A DNA stretch of 64,000 nucleotides from Rhizobiaceae bacterium. Lineage in GTDB: Bacteria; Pseudomonadota; Alphaproteobacteria; Rhizobiales; Rhizobiaceae. Position 1 is the first letter of the stretch. Each line of letters opens with the position of its first letter. Of this stretch, positions 7,773 to 16,855 are shown piece by piece. The notes under the pieces are model-generated. The model searched no databases. It was given only the letters and a program-made list of their open reading frames with translations, and was not told the DNA's origin. The DNA lies in assembly GCA_028279875.1 (NCBI GenBank), contig JANQMU010000001.1, forward strand, positions 1 through 64,000, read 5' to 3'. Both the position numbers and the translations under genes were made by a program.

Positions 7773-9055
7773 TGGCGCATGCCGAGACTGGCACCCGGCC
7801 CGCCTGGACCTCTCCGGAGATGGCCGAACGGCGCAAGAAGCGCTATGCCGCCGACCGCCGCCTTCAGATCTATGGCATCGCGGCGATCACCTTTGCGATC
7901 GGGTTTCTGGTCCTGCTGATCGGATCGCTGCTTTACACAGGCGCATCGGCCTTCGTTCAGACGAAGGTACGGGTCACCGTCGACCTGTCCGAGGCGCAAC
8001 TGGCCGGCGAAGACCTGGCGAAGGCCAATTGGCGCAGGATCGTCCGCGGTGCGCTGCTGTCCCTGAACCCGGATATCCCGCGTTCCGATCGACGCAGCTA
8101 TTACGCGATGTTCACATCCTCGGCGCCGTTCCTGGTGCGCAACTATGTCATCGAGCATCCCGATCTGGTCGACAAGACATTCGATTTCGAACTGCCCTTC
8201 GCCGATCCGCTCGATCAGTTCGCCAAGGGTCAGATTTCACGCGATGTGCCCGAAGACCGCCGGCGGGTCAGTGACAAACAGATCGAGTGGTTCGACAATC
8301 TGCAGGCGCAGGGCATCGTCTCCAAACCGTTCAATTTCGGCCTGATCCTCAATCCCGATTCCCGTTTTCCCGAACTCGCCGGACTGGCCGGCGCCATATC
8401 GGGATCGTTCTGGGCCCTGCTTGTGTGTCTGCTGATCAGCTTTCCGATCGGCGTTGCCGCGGCCATCTATCTGGAGGAGTTTGCACCCAAGAACCGCTGG
8501 ACGGATCTCGTTGAAATCAACATCAACAATCTTGCCGCCGTGCCGTCCGTCGTCTTCGGGCTGCTCGGACTTGCGGTGTTTCTCGGCTGGTTCGGGCTGC
8601 CGCGCTCGGCTCCGCTGGTCGGCGGCATGGTGCTGTCACTGATGACGCTTCCGACCCTGATCATCGTCACCCGGGCAGCGCTCAGATCGGTTCCCTCCTC
8701 GATCCGGGAAGCCGCGCTCGGGGTCGGCGCATCCCGCCATGAAGCAATTTTCCATCACATGCTGCCCCTGTCCATGCCGTCGATCCTGACCGGAACGATC
8801 ATCGGACTGGCCCAGGCGCTCGGCGAAACGGCGCCGCTGCTGCTGATCGGAATGAATGCCTTCATCACCAGTGCACCGGAGGGCGTGTTTTCCGCATCGA
8901 CGGCGCTGCCGACCCAGATCTATATCTGGGCCGACAGTCCGGAGCGCGGCTTCGTGTCGCGGACATCGGCGGCCATCCTCGTGCTGCTCGGCTTTCTCGT
9001 CGTCATGAACGGGCTTGCCGTGCTGATGAGGAACCGGTTCGAACGGCGCTGGTGA
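7772..9055 (+). CDS. pstA: Phosphate ABC transporter permease PstA
   Basis: A 427-residue partner permease of PstC. One N-terminal helix (about 30-55) is followed by a large periplasmic insertion (about 60-195) typical of alphaproteobacterial PstA, then the permease core with the EAA loop SIREAALGVGASRHEAIFHH. The start overlaps the pstC stop (ATGA). The 84-bp gap to pstB holds no obvious terminator, so transcription should continue. Confidence 0.92.
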   Translation: MAHAETGTRPAWTSPEMAERRKKRYAADRRLQIYGIAAITFAIGFLVLLIGSLLYTGASAFVQTKVRVTVDLSEAQLAGEDLAKANWRRIVRGALLSLNPDIPRSDRRSYYAMFTSSAPFLVRNYVIEHPDLVDKTFDFELPFADPLDQFAKGQISRDVPEDRRRVSDKQIEWFDNLQAQGIVSKPFNFGLILNPDSRFPELAGLAGAISGSFWALLVCLLISFPIGVAAAIYLEEFAPKNRWTDLVEININNLAAVPSVVFGLLGLAVFLGWFGLPRSAPLVGGMVLSLMTLPTLIIVTRAALRSVPSSIREAALGVGASRHEAIFHHMLPLSMPSILTGTIIGLAQALGETAPLLLIGMNAFITSAPEGVFSASTALPTQIYIWADSPERGFVSRTSAAILVLLGFLVVMNGLAVLMRNRFERRW

Positions 9056-9139
9056 CGGCGTAAGGGTCAGAAAAACGGTGTTTGAGGTTGCCGATATCCG
9101 CATTCGGATGCGAAAACCGCAGGATAGAGGTGTGTGAGG

Positions 9140-9958
9140 ATGAACTTGATGTCTGAGGCGGCAGTGGAAGAGGCGATTGCGGACAAGGCGGAGCCGGCAA
9201 AACCGCTCAAGATGACGGGCCGGGACGTGTCGGTTTTCTATGACGAAGCGCAGGCGCTCTTCGACGTCAATCTCGACATAAGGCAACATCAGGTCACCGC
9301 CCTGATCGGCCCGTCCGGCTGTGGCAAATCGACCTTCCTGCGGTGCCTGAACCGGATGAACGACACCATCGATTCGTGCCGCGTGAAAGGCGAGATCACG
9401 CTCGACGGCGCAGACATCTACGCCCCGTCGGTCGATGTGGTCGAACTGCGCGCCAGTGTCGGCATGGTGTTCCAGAAGCCGAACCCCTTTCCAAAGTCAA
9501 TTTACGAGAATGTCTCATATGGCCCGCGGATTCACGGCCTGGCCGCCAGCAAGGCCGATTTCGACGAAGTGGTCGAGACCAGCCTGCGCAAGGCGGGCCT
9601 GTTCGACGAGGTCAAGGATCGCCTCCACGCGCCCGGCACCGGCCTGTCCGGCGGCCAGCAGCAGCGCCTGTGCATCGCCCGGGCGATCGCCGTCAGCCCC
9701 GAGGTCATCCTGATGGATGAACCCTGCTCGGCGCTGGATCCGATCGCCACCGCCAAGGTCGAGGAACTGATTGATGAGTTGCGGCAGAATTTCACCATCG
9801 TCATCGTGACCCATTCCATGCAGCAGGCCGCCCGCGTCTCGCAGCGCACGGCGATGTTCCACCTCGGCAAGCTGGTGGAGGAGGGCGATACCGACAAGAT
9901 GTTCACCAATCCGGATGACAAGCGCACCCAGGATTACATCACCGGTCGCTTCGGTTGA
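9140..9958 (+). CDS. pstB: Phosphate ABC transporter ATP-binding protein PstB
   Basis: A 272-residue ATPase that powers phosphate import. Walker A is GPSGCGKST near residue 58, the signature [14 protein letters not shown] is near 170, Walker B is [13 protein letters not shown], and the switch His sits in IVTHSMQQA. The start could be the GTG at 9134, the ATG at 9140 or the ATG at 9149; I prefer 9140 because a purine-rich GAGG stretch precedes it. PhoU begins 34 nt after the stop. Confidence 0.93.
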   Translation: MNLMSEAAVEEAIADKAEPAKPLKMTGRDVSVFYDEAQALFDVNLDIRQHQVTALIGPSGCGKSTFLRCLNRMNDTIDSCRVKGEITLDGADIYAPSVDVVELRASVGMVFQKPNPFPKSIYENVSYGPRIHGLAASKADFDEVVETSLRKAGLFDEVKDRLHAPGTGLSGGQQQRLCIARAIAVSPEVILMDEPCSALDPIATAKVEELIDELRQNFTIVIVTHSMQQAARVSQRTAMFHLGKLVEEGDTDKMFTNPDDKRTQDYITGRFG

Positions 9959-9992
9959 TACCGGTGCAGGCGCTCAAAATGCAGGAAGTCCG

Positions 9993-10745
9993 ATGACCGA
10001 CGAAACCAGCCAGGCCATGCCGGAGGCGCACACCGTTTCCGCCTATGACGAGGAATTGCAATTCCTGATCCGCCGCATCGCCGAAATGGGCGGCATCGCC
10101 GAGCGGATGGTAGCCGATTCGGTCCGCGCGCTCGTCAATGCCGATGCCGCCCTGTCGCAGAAGGTCATTTCCGACGATCTGATTCTCGACGACGCCGAAC
10201 GGCAGGTTGGCGAAAAGGCGGTGCTGACGATCGCCAAGCGCCAGCCGATGGCCTCCGATCTGCGCGACATCATCGGGTCGATCCGCATTGCGGCCGATCT
10301 CGAGCGCGTCGGCGATATGGCCAAGAACATCGCCAAACGGGTGATCGCCGTCCAGGGCATGACGCAGCCCAAGAAACTGGTGCGTGGTATCGAACACCTG
10401 TCGGAACTGGCCCTCACCCAGCTCAAGGAAGTGCTTGATGCCTATTCCGCGCGGTCGGCCGAACACGCCAACTCCATCCGCGAGCGCGACGAGGAGATCG
10501 ATGCGATCTACACCTCGCTGTTTCGCGAATTGCTGACCTATATGATGGAAGATCCGCGCAACATCACCGCATGTACCCATCTTCTGTTCTGCGCCAAGAA
10601 CATTGAACGCATTGGCGACCATGCCACCAACATTGCCGAAACGGTCTATTACATGGCCACCGGATCCCAGTTCACCACGGAGCGGCCGAAGGACGATGAA
10701 TCCGCTGCGGTGGTCGTCGAGGCCACGGACCAGAGCGAGTTGTGA
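9993..10745 (+). CDS. phoU: Phosphate signalling protein PhoU
   Basis: A 250-residue cytoplasmic protein with two PhoU domains of three helices each, carrying the metal-binding motifs ExxxDxxxD in altered form (AADLERVGDMAKNIAKR about 92-108; FCAKNIERIGDHATNIAE about 196-213). PhoU links PstB to PhoR and keeps the regulon off in high phosphate. The ATG at 9993 has an AGGAAG site; the frame extends further upstream inside pstB but without family similarity. The stop overlaps the phoB start (ATGA). Confidence 0.95.
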   Translation: MTDETSQAMPEAHTVSAYDEELQFLIRRIAEMGGIAERMVADSVRALVNADAALSQKVISDDLILDDAERQVGEKAVLTIAKRQPMASDLRDIIGSIRIAADLERVGDMAKNIAKRVIAVQGMTQPKKLVRGIEHLSELALTQLKEVLDAYSARSAEHANSIRERDEEIDAIYTSLFRELLTYMMEDPRNITACTHLLFCAKNIERIGDHATNIAETVYYMATGSQFTTERPKDDESAAVVVEATDQSEL

Positions 10746-11434
10746 TGAGCATGTCACCGCGAATCATGGTTGTCGAGGACGAGGAAGCGCTCGGCGTCCT
10801 GCTGCGCTACAATCTCGAGGCAGAGGGCTATGACGTCGACATCATATTGCGCGGCGACGACGCCGAACTGATGTTGCGCGAACGCCAGCCCGACCTTTTG
10901 ATCCTCGACTGGATGCTGCCCGGCGTTTCCGGCATCGAACTGTGTCGGCGGCTTCGGGCCCGCCCTGAATCCGAAAAGCTGCCGATCATCCTTCTGACGG
11001 CGCGCGGCGAGGAAAGCGAGCGCGTGCGCGGCCTTGCCACCGGCGCCGACGATTATGTGGTCAAGCCGTTCTCGACGCCGGAACTGATGGCGCGGGTGCG
11101 CGCCCTGCTGCGCCGGGCCAGCCCGGAATCCATCTCCACTCTGCTGAAGGCCGGCGATATCGAGCTCGACCGCCAGACCCATCGCGTCTACCGAAAGGGA
11201 CGCGAGATCAATCTCGGGCCGACCGAGTTCCGCCTGCTGGAATTCTTCATGGCCTCCCCGACACGCGTCTTCTCACGCTCGCAATTGCTTGACGGCGTCT
11301 GGGGCCACGATATCTATGTCGACGAACGCACGGTCGATGTGCATATCGGCCGGCTCCGCAAGGCGCTGAATCTCGCCAATATGCGCGACGTGATCCGCAC
11401 CGTGCGCGGCGCCGGATATTCCCTGGAAAGCTGA
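10745..11434 (+). CDS. phoB: Phosphate regulon response regulator PhoB
   Basis: A 229-residue OmpR-type response regulator. The receiver domain has the phosphorylated Asp at 55 (LILDWMLPG) and Lys in DYVVKPFS. The C-terminal winged helix ends with DVHIGRLRKAL and VRGAGYSLE. It binds the 11-bp-repeat Pho boxes seen at 3730 and 5173. GTG 10742, ATG 10745 and ATG 10751 are all possible starts; 10745 overlaps the phoU stop. It is the last gene of the operon and is followed by a 69-bp palindrome that may terminate transcription. Confidence 0.95.
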   Translation: MSMSPRIMVVEDEEALGVLLRYNLEAEGYDVDIILRGDDAELMLRERQPDLLILDWMLPGVSGIELCRRLRARPESEKLPIILLTARGEESERVRGLATGADDYVVKPFSTPELMARVRALLRRASPESISTLLKAGDIELDRQTHRVYRKGREINLGPTEFRLLEFFMASPTRVFSRSQLLDGVWGHDIYVDERTVDVHIGRLRKALNLANMRDVIRTVRGAGYSLES

Positions 11435-11451
11435 CCGCAGCACTACGGTGG

Positions 11452-11520
11452 CATGCATTACGGTGACAGTTTACTTAATTTCGTGTTACGAAATTAAGTA
11501 AACTGTCACCGTAATGCATG
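11452..11520. repeat. Long palindromic repeat, copy 1
   Basis: A perfect inverted repeat with 32-bp arms (11452-11483 and 11489-11520) and a 5-nt loop. The inner core TACGGTGACAGTTTACTTAA is shared with the copy at 12175-12235. The two copies flank the isochorismatase-family gene. As RNA it forms a very stable hairpin and could end phoB transcription, but the near-identity of separate copies points to a dispersed repeat family rather than a simple terminator. It resembles palindromes linked to REP-associated transposases (impression only). Confidence 0.9.
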
Positions 11521-11588
11521 TCGGGCGGATTTGACCCTTGCAGTGCGGATGGCGCAAAATGCCTGCAGCCCTATCGAAGGATGCAGCA

Positions 11589-12164
11589 TTGACCGATAAC
11601 CCCCATCACGCACTGACCGACCGCGCCGGATCGCTGCTGCTGGTCATCGACATGCAGGAAAAACTCGGGCCGAAAATCGATGCCATAGACAACGTGCTCA
11701 AGCGCAACCGGGTGCTGCTTGAAACGGCATCGCAACTGGACGTGCCGGTTGTTTTCACCGAGCAATATCCGAAGGGCCTCGGCGGCACCTACCCGGAACT
11801 GCTCGATTGCGCGCCGCAGCGCGATGTCATTGAAAAGGTCCATTTCAATGCACTCTCCGGTGACGGGCTGATGCCGCTGATCCGAAAGCACCGGCGACAC
11901 CAGATCGTCGTGACGGGAACCGAGGCACATGTCTGCGTCCTGCAGACCGCCATCGGGCTGCTGGCCGGCGGGCTGGATGTGCGCCTGGTCACAGACGCTG
12001 TCGGGTCGCGACGGCCCGCCGACCGTGAAGCCGGCATTGCCCGCCTGCGCGATGCCGGGGCGGTTTGCACAACCACCGAGATGATCCTGTTCGAATGGCT
12101 GGAACGTGCCGACACGGAGGAATTCCGGCGAGCACTGCCGCGAATACGTGATCTGGTCCCATAG
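11589..12164 (+). CDS. Isochorismatase-family cysteine hydrolase
   Basis: A 191-residue hydrolase of the isochorismatase/nicotinamidase superfamily, YcaC-like branch. The catalytic triad is readable: Asp21 (LLVIDMQEKLG), Lys83 (VIEKVHFNA) and Cys116 (AHVCVLQTAIGLL). I start at a TTG at 11589 with a GAAGGA site 6-7 nt upstream; the ATG at 11559 has no good site but would give 10 more residues. The substrate is not evident. The gene stands alone between two large palindromes of the same repeat family, is convergent with the dehydratase gene, and has no obvious functional link to phoB. Confidence 0.8.
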   Translation: MTDNPHHALTDRAGSLLLVIDMQEKLGPKIDAIDNVLKRNRVLLETASQLDVPVVFTEQYPKGLGGTYPELLDCAPQRDVIEKVHFNALSGDGLMPLIRKHRRHQIVVTGTEAHVCVLQTAIGLLAGGLDVRLVTDAVGSRRPADREAGIARLRDAGAVCTTTEMILFEWLERADTEEFRRALPRIRDLVP

Positions 12165-12174
12165 ACGCCGATCC

Positions 12175-12256
12175 GAATTACGGTGACAGTTTACTTAATT
12201 CCGTTTTGGAATTAAGTAAACTGTCACCGTAATTCAGCACTGAATCACCGTAATTA
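12175..12256. repeat. Long palindromic repeat, copy 2 with a trailing partial copy
   Basis: A perfect inverted repeat with 28-bp arms (12175-12202 and 12208-12235) and loop GTTTT, sharing its core with copy 1. A partial third unit (TCACCGTAATTA, 12245-12256) follows. It lies between the convergent isochorismatase-family and UxaA-family genes and would work as a bidirectional terminator whatever its origin. Confidence 0.88.
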
Positions 12257-12264
12257 TAAATCGG

Positions 12265-13791
12265 CTACATCACCGCGCCGATCTGCCACGGAACGAATTC
12301 GGCGCCGCCGAACCCCAGTTCTTCGCTCTTTGTTCTCTGACCCGAGGCGGTCTTGATAAAGGTCTCGAGGATCTGCGTTCCCTTGTCTTCGATGCTGACC
12401 CCGTCGGAGACGATGTCGCCGCAATTGATGTCCATGTCCTCGGCCATGCGCGCATACATCTCGCTGTTGGTCGCCAGCTTGATACAGGGTGTCGGCTTGT
12501 AGCCCGACACCGATCCGCGGCCGGTAGTGAATACGATGAGGTTGGAGCCGGAGGCGATCTGCCCGGTGACCGAGCAGGGATCGTATCCCGGGCTGTCCAT
12601 GAAGACGAAACCCTTCCTGTCCACCGGTTCGGCGAATTTGTAGAATGCCGAAAGCGGTGCGGTTCCGCCTTTCGCCACGGCGCCGAGCGATTTTTCAAGA
12701 ATTGTCGTCAGCCCACCGCGCTTGTTGCCGGGCGAGGGGTTGTTGTTCATCTCGCCGCCGGTGCGGGCGCAAAGGTCCTCCCACCATCCGATGCGGTCGA
12801 CGAGCTGCTGGGCGATCTGCGGCGTCGCCGCCCGTTGCGTCAGCAGATGTTCGGCGCCGTAGATTTCCGGTGTCTCGGACAGGATGGTCGTGCCGCCATG
12901 GCGCACGAGCAGATCCGACGCATAGCCCAGCGCCGGGTTGGCGGTAATGCCCGAATAGCCGTCCGACCCGCCGCACTGCATGCCGACCGTCAGTTCCGAG
13001 ACCGGCGCCGGCTCGCGGACGGATCGGTCGGCGATGGCGGCCATCTCGCCGAGCTGCCGCAGTCCCGCCTCGATGGTCCGCCGCGTGCCGCCGGACTGCT
13101 GGATGGTCATATAGCGCAGATTGCCGTCGCTGCGGACCGTTCGGCCGCCCACGAGATCGGCGATCTGCATGACCTCGCAGCCCAGCCCGATCAGCAGCAC
13201 TCCACCGAAATTCGGGTGCTGCGCATAGCCCGACAGCGTGCGGAACAGCGTGTCATATCCCTCGCCGCTGGCCGACATGGCGCAGCCGGACCCGTGCACG
13301 ATGGGCACGATGCCGTCGACATTTTCGAACGGATCCAGCAGCCCCGACCGGTCCGCCGCCTCGGCGATGAACCGCGCCACCGATCCCGAGCAGTTCACGG
13401 TGGTCACGATGCCGAGATAATTGCGGGTCCCGACACGCCCGTCTTCGCGGTGATAGCCCATGAAGGTGCGACTCCGGTCGATCGCCGGCAGCGGTGTGTT
13501 GCTGGACGCGAATGCATGATCGAGCGCCTGTTCGGACATGCCGAGATTGTGCACATGGACATGATCGCCCGGCGCGATGGCCCTGGTGGCCTGGCCGATG
13601 ATCTGCCCGTAGCGCATGACATCCTGCTCCGGCGCGATGGCTGCGACGGCGATCTTGTGCCCGCGCCTGATTTCGGACCTCAGCGGCGAGTCCAGGTCGC
13701 CGGGCTGTTCGCCGGCCGCGAAATCACGCAACGCGATCACCACATTGTCGGTGTCGTGCAGGCGCAGGGTCTCGGGATCACTCAGGGTCAT
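12265..13791 (-). CDS. UxaA-family hydro-lyase (altronate dehydratase-like)
   Basis: A 508-residue protein of the UxaA family, iron-dependent dehydratases of sugar acids such as altronate or galactarate. An N-terminal SAF-type domain (about 10-90, DNVVIALRDFAAGE and APGDHVHVHN) is joined to the large catalytic domain with the conserved GYHREDGRVGTRNYLGI, HGSGC, GLGCE and QCGGSDGYSGITANPA segments whose Cys and His residues bind the metal. Length matches the family. No other uronate gene is adjacent, so the exact sugar acid is unknown. The divergently acting neighbour is MarR at 13822, transcribed in the same direction 30 bp upstream and possibly co-transcribed. Confidence 0.87.
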   Translation of the reverse strand: MTLSDPETLRLHDTDNVVIALRDFAAGEQPGDLDSPLRSEIRRGHKIAVAAIAPEQDVMRYGQIIGQATRAIAPGDHVHVHNLGMSEQALDHAFASSNTPLPAIDRSRTFMGYHREDGRVGTRNYLGIVTTVNCSGSVARFIAEAADRSGLLDPFENVDGIVPIVHGSGCAMSASGEGYDTLFRTLSGYAQHPNFGGVLLIGLGCEVMQIADLVGGRTVRSDGNLRYMTIQQSGGTRRTIEAGLRQLGEMAAIADRSVREPAPVSELTVGMQCGGSDGYSGITANPALGYASDLLVRHGGTTILSETPEIYGAEHLLTQRAATPQIAQQLVDRIGWWEDLCARTGGEMNNNPSPGNKRGGLTTILEKSLGAVAKGGTAPLSAFYKFAEPVDRKGFVFMDSPGYDPCSVTGQIASGSNLIVFTTGRGSVSGYKPTPCIKLATNSEMYARMAEDMDINCGDIVSDGVSIEDKGTQILETFIKTASGQRTKSEELGFGGAEFVPWQIGAVM

Positions 13792-13821
13792 GCGGGTTTT
13801 GCTCCAAAGGGGCTTTGGCCA

Positions 13822-14325
13822 CTATTCACAGATAGCGGCGATGGAACCGAGCTCGTCATGCAGCCGGTCCAGGGTCTCATTGTCGATGGCGGAAAAGGCG
13901 CCGGTGACCCATTGGGCATTGGCCAGCGCCATCTGACCGAACTGATCCAGACCGCGATCGGTCAGCCGGATCAGATAGCGACGGCGGTCATTCGGGTCAG
14001 CGACCCGCCGGACCAGCCCATCGGCCTCCATCCGGTCGAGCAGCGATGATATATTGCCGGACGGCGACAGCAGGCTGGCGCCGAGATCGCCCACCGAAAG
14101 GCTTTTTTCCGGAGCCCGGTACAGTTGCGACAGCACGTCGAACCGCACGAAGCGGGTGCCGAAACTCTTCTGCATCTGCGCGCTGACATCGGCCTCGATG
14201 CGCCGCGATGTCCGCACCAGGCGCAGCCACAGCCGCAGCGCACGGCGTTGCCGCGCGGTGTATCGCGCCTCGATCGTCGTGTTGCCAGCCGGCCTGTTGT
14301 CGATGTCCTGCGTCTCCTCATGCAT
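13822..14325 (-). CDS. MarR-family transcriptional regulator
   Basis: A 167-residue MarR-type regulator with a winged helix (about 75-135: LSVGDLGASLLSPSGNISSLLDRMEADGLVRRVADPNDRRRYLIRL region, read as separate motifs) including the wing motif DPNDRRR. It is divergent from the aryl-CoA monooxygenase gene at 14487, so it probably represses that operon and releases DNA on binding an aromatic acid or its CoA ester, as BadR- and HbaR-type MarR proteins do. This role is inferred from position. Confidence 0.85.
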   Translation of the reverse strand: MHEETQDIDNRPAGNTTIEARYTARQRRALRLWLRLVRTSRRIEADVSAQMQKSFGTRFVRFDVLSQLYRAPEKSLSVGDLGASLLSPSGNISSLLDRMEADGLVRRVADPNDRRRYLIRLTDRGLDQFGQMALANAQWVTGAFSAIDNETLDRLHDELGSIAAICE

Positions 14326-14419
14326 GCCATGGACCTATCATTCGGTGCCGGCCCTGCCAATTGCTTTGTCCGCCCGTGTCGGCAACCGCCGCGATCCCGA
14401 CCCGTCTTGCAATTATCTT

Positions 14420-14440
14420 ATATATGAAATATTAATACAT
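14420..14440. promoter_or_regulatory. AT-rich divergent control region, candidate MarR site
   Basis: In the 161-bp gap between marR (14325) and the monooxygenase (14487), the stretch 14411-14450 is strikingly AT-rich and contains an imperfect inverted repeat built on TATAT-GAAATATTAATAC-ATA. It is the only plausible operator and promoter region for both genes. Confidence 0.4.
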
Positions 14441-14486
14441 AAACTAAATTCAACCACCATGAAAATCACCATCTTGGGAGTGAGGC

Positions 14487-16850
14487 ATGAAGATCACTGT
14501 TGTGGGTGGCGGCCCGGGCGGGCTTTATTTCGCATTGCTGACCAAGAAGGCGCGCCCCGACTGGCGGATCGAGGTCTTCGAGCAGAACAGGCCGGACGAC
14601 ACGTTCGGTTTCGGCGTGGTGTTTTCCGACGACACGCTGGACGAATTCCTGTCGCGCGATCCGCAAACCTATGAAAAGATCCGCGATCATTTTGCCTATT
14701 GGGACGATGTCGCCATTCACTTCAAGGGCGAGGAGATCCGCTGCGGCGGCAATGGTTTTTGCGGCACGTCGCGTTTCACCCTGCTTGAAATCCTGCACCA
14801 ACGCTGCCGCGAACTCGGCGTTGAACTGACATTCTCCGAATATGTGGATCCCGCGACGCTCGGCACACGCTTTGCCGACTCAGACATCATCGTCGCGTCG
14901 GACGGCATCAACTCGGCCATACGGCAACATTTCGCCGATGCCTTCCGGCCCAGCATCACGGTCAAATCCAACCGCTTCTGCTGGATGGGATCGACCCGGC
15001 CGATGGACGAGTTCAACTATTTCTTCCGGGAGACCGAGCACGGCATCATCTGCGCCCACACCTATCAGTATCAGGCCGATGCCTCGACCTGGGTGTTTGA
15101 AATGGACGAGGCCTGCTGGCAGGGCCATGGGTTCGAGGAATTCGACGAGGAGGGCTCGAAGGTCAAGCTGGCGGCGATCTTCGCCGATGAACTTCAGGGC
15201 CACGATCTGCTGCTCAACCGCTCCAACTGGCGGCAGTTTCCGCGCATCTTCTGCGAGAACTGGTATCACGACAACATTGTCATTCTGGGTGACGCCAAGG
15301 CGTCGGCGCATTTTTCCATCGGCTCCGGCACCAAGCTGGCGATGGAATGCGGTATTGCCCTGTCTGACGCGGTGCTCGAACACGGCGAGACGTCCGTCGA
15401 AGCAGCCTTCAGGGCCTATGATGACGAGCGCCGCACGCCCTGCCAGATCATCCAGCACAATGCCGATGTGTCCCTCGCCTGGTTCGAGCACATGAACCGC
15501 TCCTGGGACATGGACCCGCTGCAGTTCGCCATGGTGGTGATGTGCCGGGCGAAATCCATTACCTATGACAATCTGATCGTGCGCGATCCGGGCTTTGTCG
15601 AAAGGGTCGATACCGCCTGGTATGAGCGCTATTTCCGCGAAACCGGTGTCGATGTGCGCCAGAGCCGGCCGACGCCGATGTTCACGCCCTTCAAACTGCG
15701 CGAGCTCAGCATTCCCAACCGCGTGGTCATGTCACCGATGGCACAATATTCGGCCGATACGGATGGCAATCTGACGGACTGGCATTTCGTGCACTACACG
15801 TCACACGCGCTTGGCGGTATGGGCATGCTCTATTGCGAAATGACCTGCCCGTCCGCCGACGCCCGCATCTCGCTCGGCTGTCCCGGCCTGTGGACCGACG
15901 ACCACGAGGCCCAGTGGAAGCGCATCGTCGATTTTGTGCATGCCAATGCCGAAACGAAAATCTGCATGCAGCTGGGCCATGCCGGGCGCAAGGGGTCGAC
16001 CCAACTCGGCTGGGAGCATGCCGATCATCCGATTGCCGATGCGGCGGATAACTGGCCGCTGGTCTCGGCCTCGCCGATCCCCTATCTCGACGGCATCAGC
16101 CAGGTGCCACAGGCGCTTGACCGGTCTGGCATGGACCGCATCCGCGACGATTTCGTCCAGGCGACGGAGCGCGCCGCCCGCGCCGGGTTCGACATGCTCG
16201 AACTGCACTGCGCGCACGGCTATCTGCTGGCCTCGTTCCTGTCGCCGCTGACCAATCAGCGGACAGACGCCTATGGCGGATCCGTCGAAAACCGGTTGCG
16301 TTTCCCGCTCGAGGTCTTTTCCGCAATGCGCGCCGTGTGGCCTGGCGAAAAGCCGATGTCGGTGCGCGTCTCCGGCACCGACTGGAAACAGGGCGGGTTA
16401 AGCGAGGACGACCTCTTCGCCATCGCCACCGCCTTCAACGAGGCCGGCTGCGACCTGATCGATGTCTCCGCCGGCCAGACCGTCGCCGACCAGCAGCCGG
16501 TCTATGGCCGCATGTTCCAGACATTCCTGTCGGAGGCGGTGCGCAACGTGCCGAAAATCGCCACCATGGCGGTCGGCAACATCACCGAGGCGGCGCAGGT
16601 CAACACGATTTTGCACACAAGGCGGGCCGATCTCGTGGCGCTTGCCCGCCCGCATCTGTGGGATCCCTATTTCACCCGCCGCGCGGCGGCGAATTACGGC
16701 GTCAAGGTCGGGCAGTGGCCGTCGCAATATCTCACCGGACGCGATCAGGCTTACCGCGAAATGGAGAAGGTCCGCGAAAACACCCGCGAACTGCAGCGCA
16801 AGGCAAGGCCGAAACGGCACGACAAGCCGCTGGCCGAGGCCGCCGAGTAA
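14487..16850 (+). CDS. Fused aryl-CoA monooxygenase/reductase (salicylyl-CoA or 2-aminobenzoyl-CoA type)
   Basis: A 787-residue two-domain flavoenzyme. Residues 1-380 are a group A FAD monooxygenase (KITVVGGGPGGLYFALLTKK dinucleotide fold; ILGDAKASAHFSIGSGTKLA second FAD motif). Residues 390-770 are an old-yellow-enzyme-type flavin oxidoreductase (FTPFKLRELSIPNR, ELHCAHGYLLASFLSP, NRLRFPLEV). The fusion matches 2-aminobenzoyl-CoA monooxygenase/reductase and salicylyl-CoA 5-hydroxylase, which dearomatise or hydroxylate a benzoyl-CoA derivative. The sequence alone does not decide between them. The thioesterase and RidA downstream fit an aminobenzoyl-CoA route, where imine intermediates arise. 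No aryl-CoA ligase is nearby. The ribosome-binding site GGGAGTGAGG precedes the ATG. Confidence 0.88.
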   Translation: MKITVVGGGPGGLYFALLTKKARPDWRIEVFEQNRPDDTFGFGVVFSDDTLDEFLSRDPQTYEKIRDHFAYWDDVAIHFKGEEIRCGGNGFCGTSRFTLLEILHQRCRELGVELTFSEYVDPATLGTRFADSDIIVASDGINSAIRQHFADAFRPSITVKSNRFCWMGSTRPMDEFNYFFRETEHGIICAHTYQYQADASTWVFEMDEACWQGHGFEEFDEEGSKVKLAAIFADELQGHDLLLNRSNWRQFPRIFCENWYHDNIVILGDAKASAHFSIGSGTKLAMECGIALSDAVLEHGETSVEAAFRAYDDERRTPCQIIQHNADVSLAWFEHMNRSWDMDPLQFAMVVMCRAKSITYDNLIVRDPGFVERVDTAWYERYFRETGVDVRQSRPTPMFTPFKLRELSIPNRVVMSPMAQYSADTDGNLTDWHFVHYTSHALGGMGMLYCEMTCPSADARISLGCPGLWTDDHEAQWKRIVDFVHANAETKICMQLGHAGRKGSTQLGWEHADHPIADAADNWPLVSASPIPYLDGISQVPQALDRSGMDRIRDDFVQATERAARAGFDMLELHCAHGYLLASFLSPLTNQRTDAYGGSVENRLRFPLEVFSAMRAVWPGEKPMSVRVSGTDWKQGGLSEDDLFAIATAFNEAGCDLIDVSAGQTVADQQPVYGRMFQTFLSEAVRNVPKIATMAVGNITEAAQVNTILHTRRADLVALARPHLWDPYFTRRAAANYGVKVGQWPSQYLTGRDQAYREMEKVRENTRELQRKARPKRHDKPLAEAAE

Positions 16851-16855
16851 TCCGC

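Noticed and set aside
11452..11520. Palindrome 1 as a plain Rho-independent terminator of phoB
   Set aside because: No T-run follows the 32-bp stem and the same core recurs at 12175 and, diverged, at 52436, so a repeat-family origin explains it better, although it may still block transcription.
14459..14500. Apparent tandem duplication of the monooxygenase start (two MKIT starts 28 bp apart)
   Set aside because: The two 28-mers match only moderately and the first is out of frame with the gene; the similarity may be coincidence, and the ATG at 14487 with GGGAGTGAGG is clearly the start.
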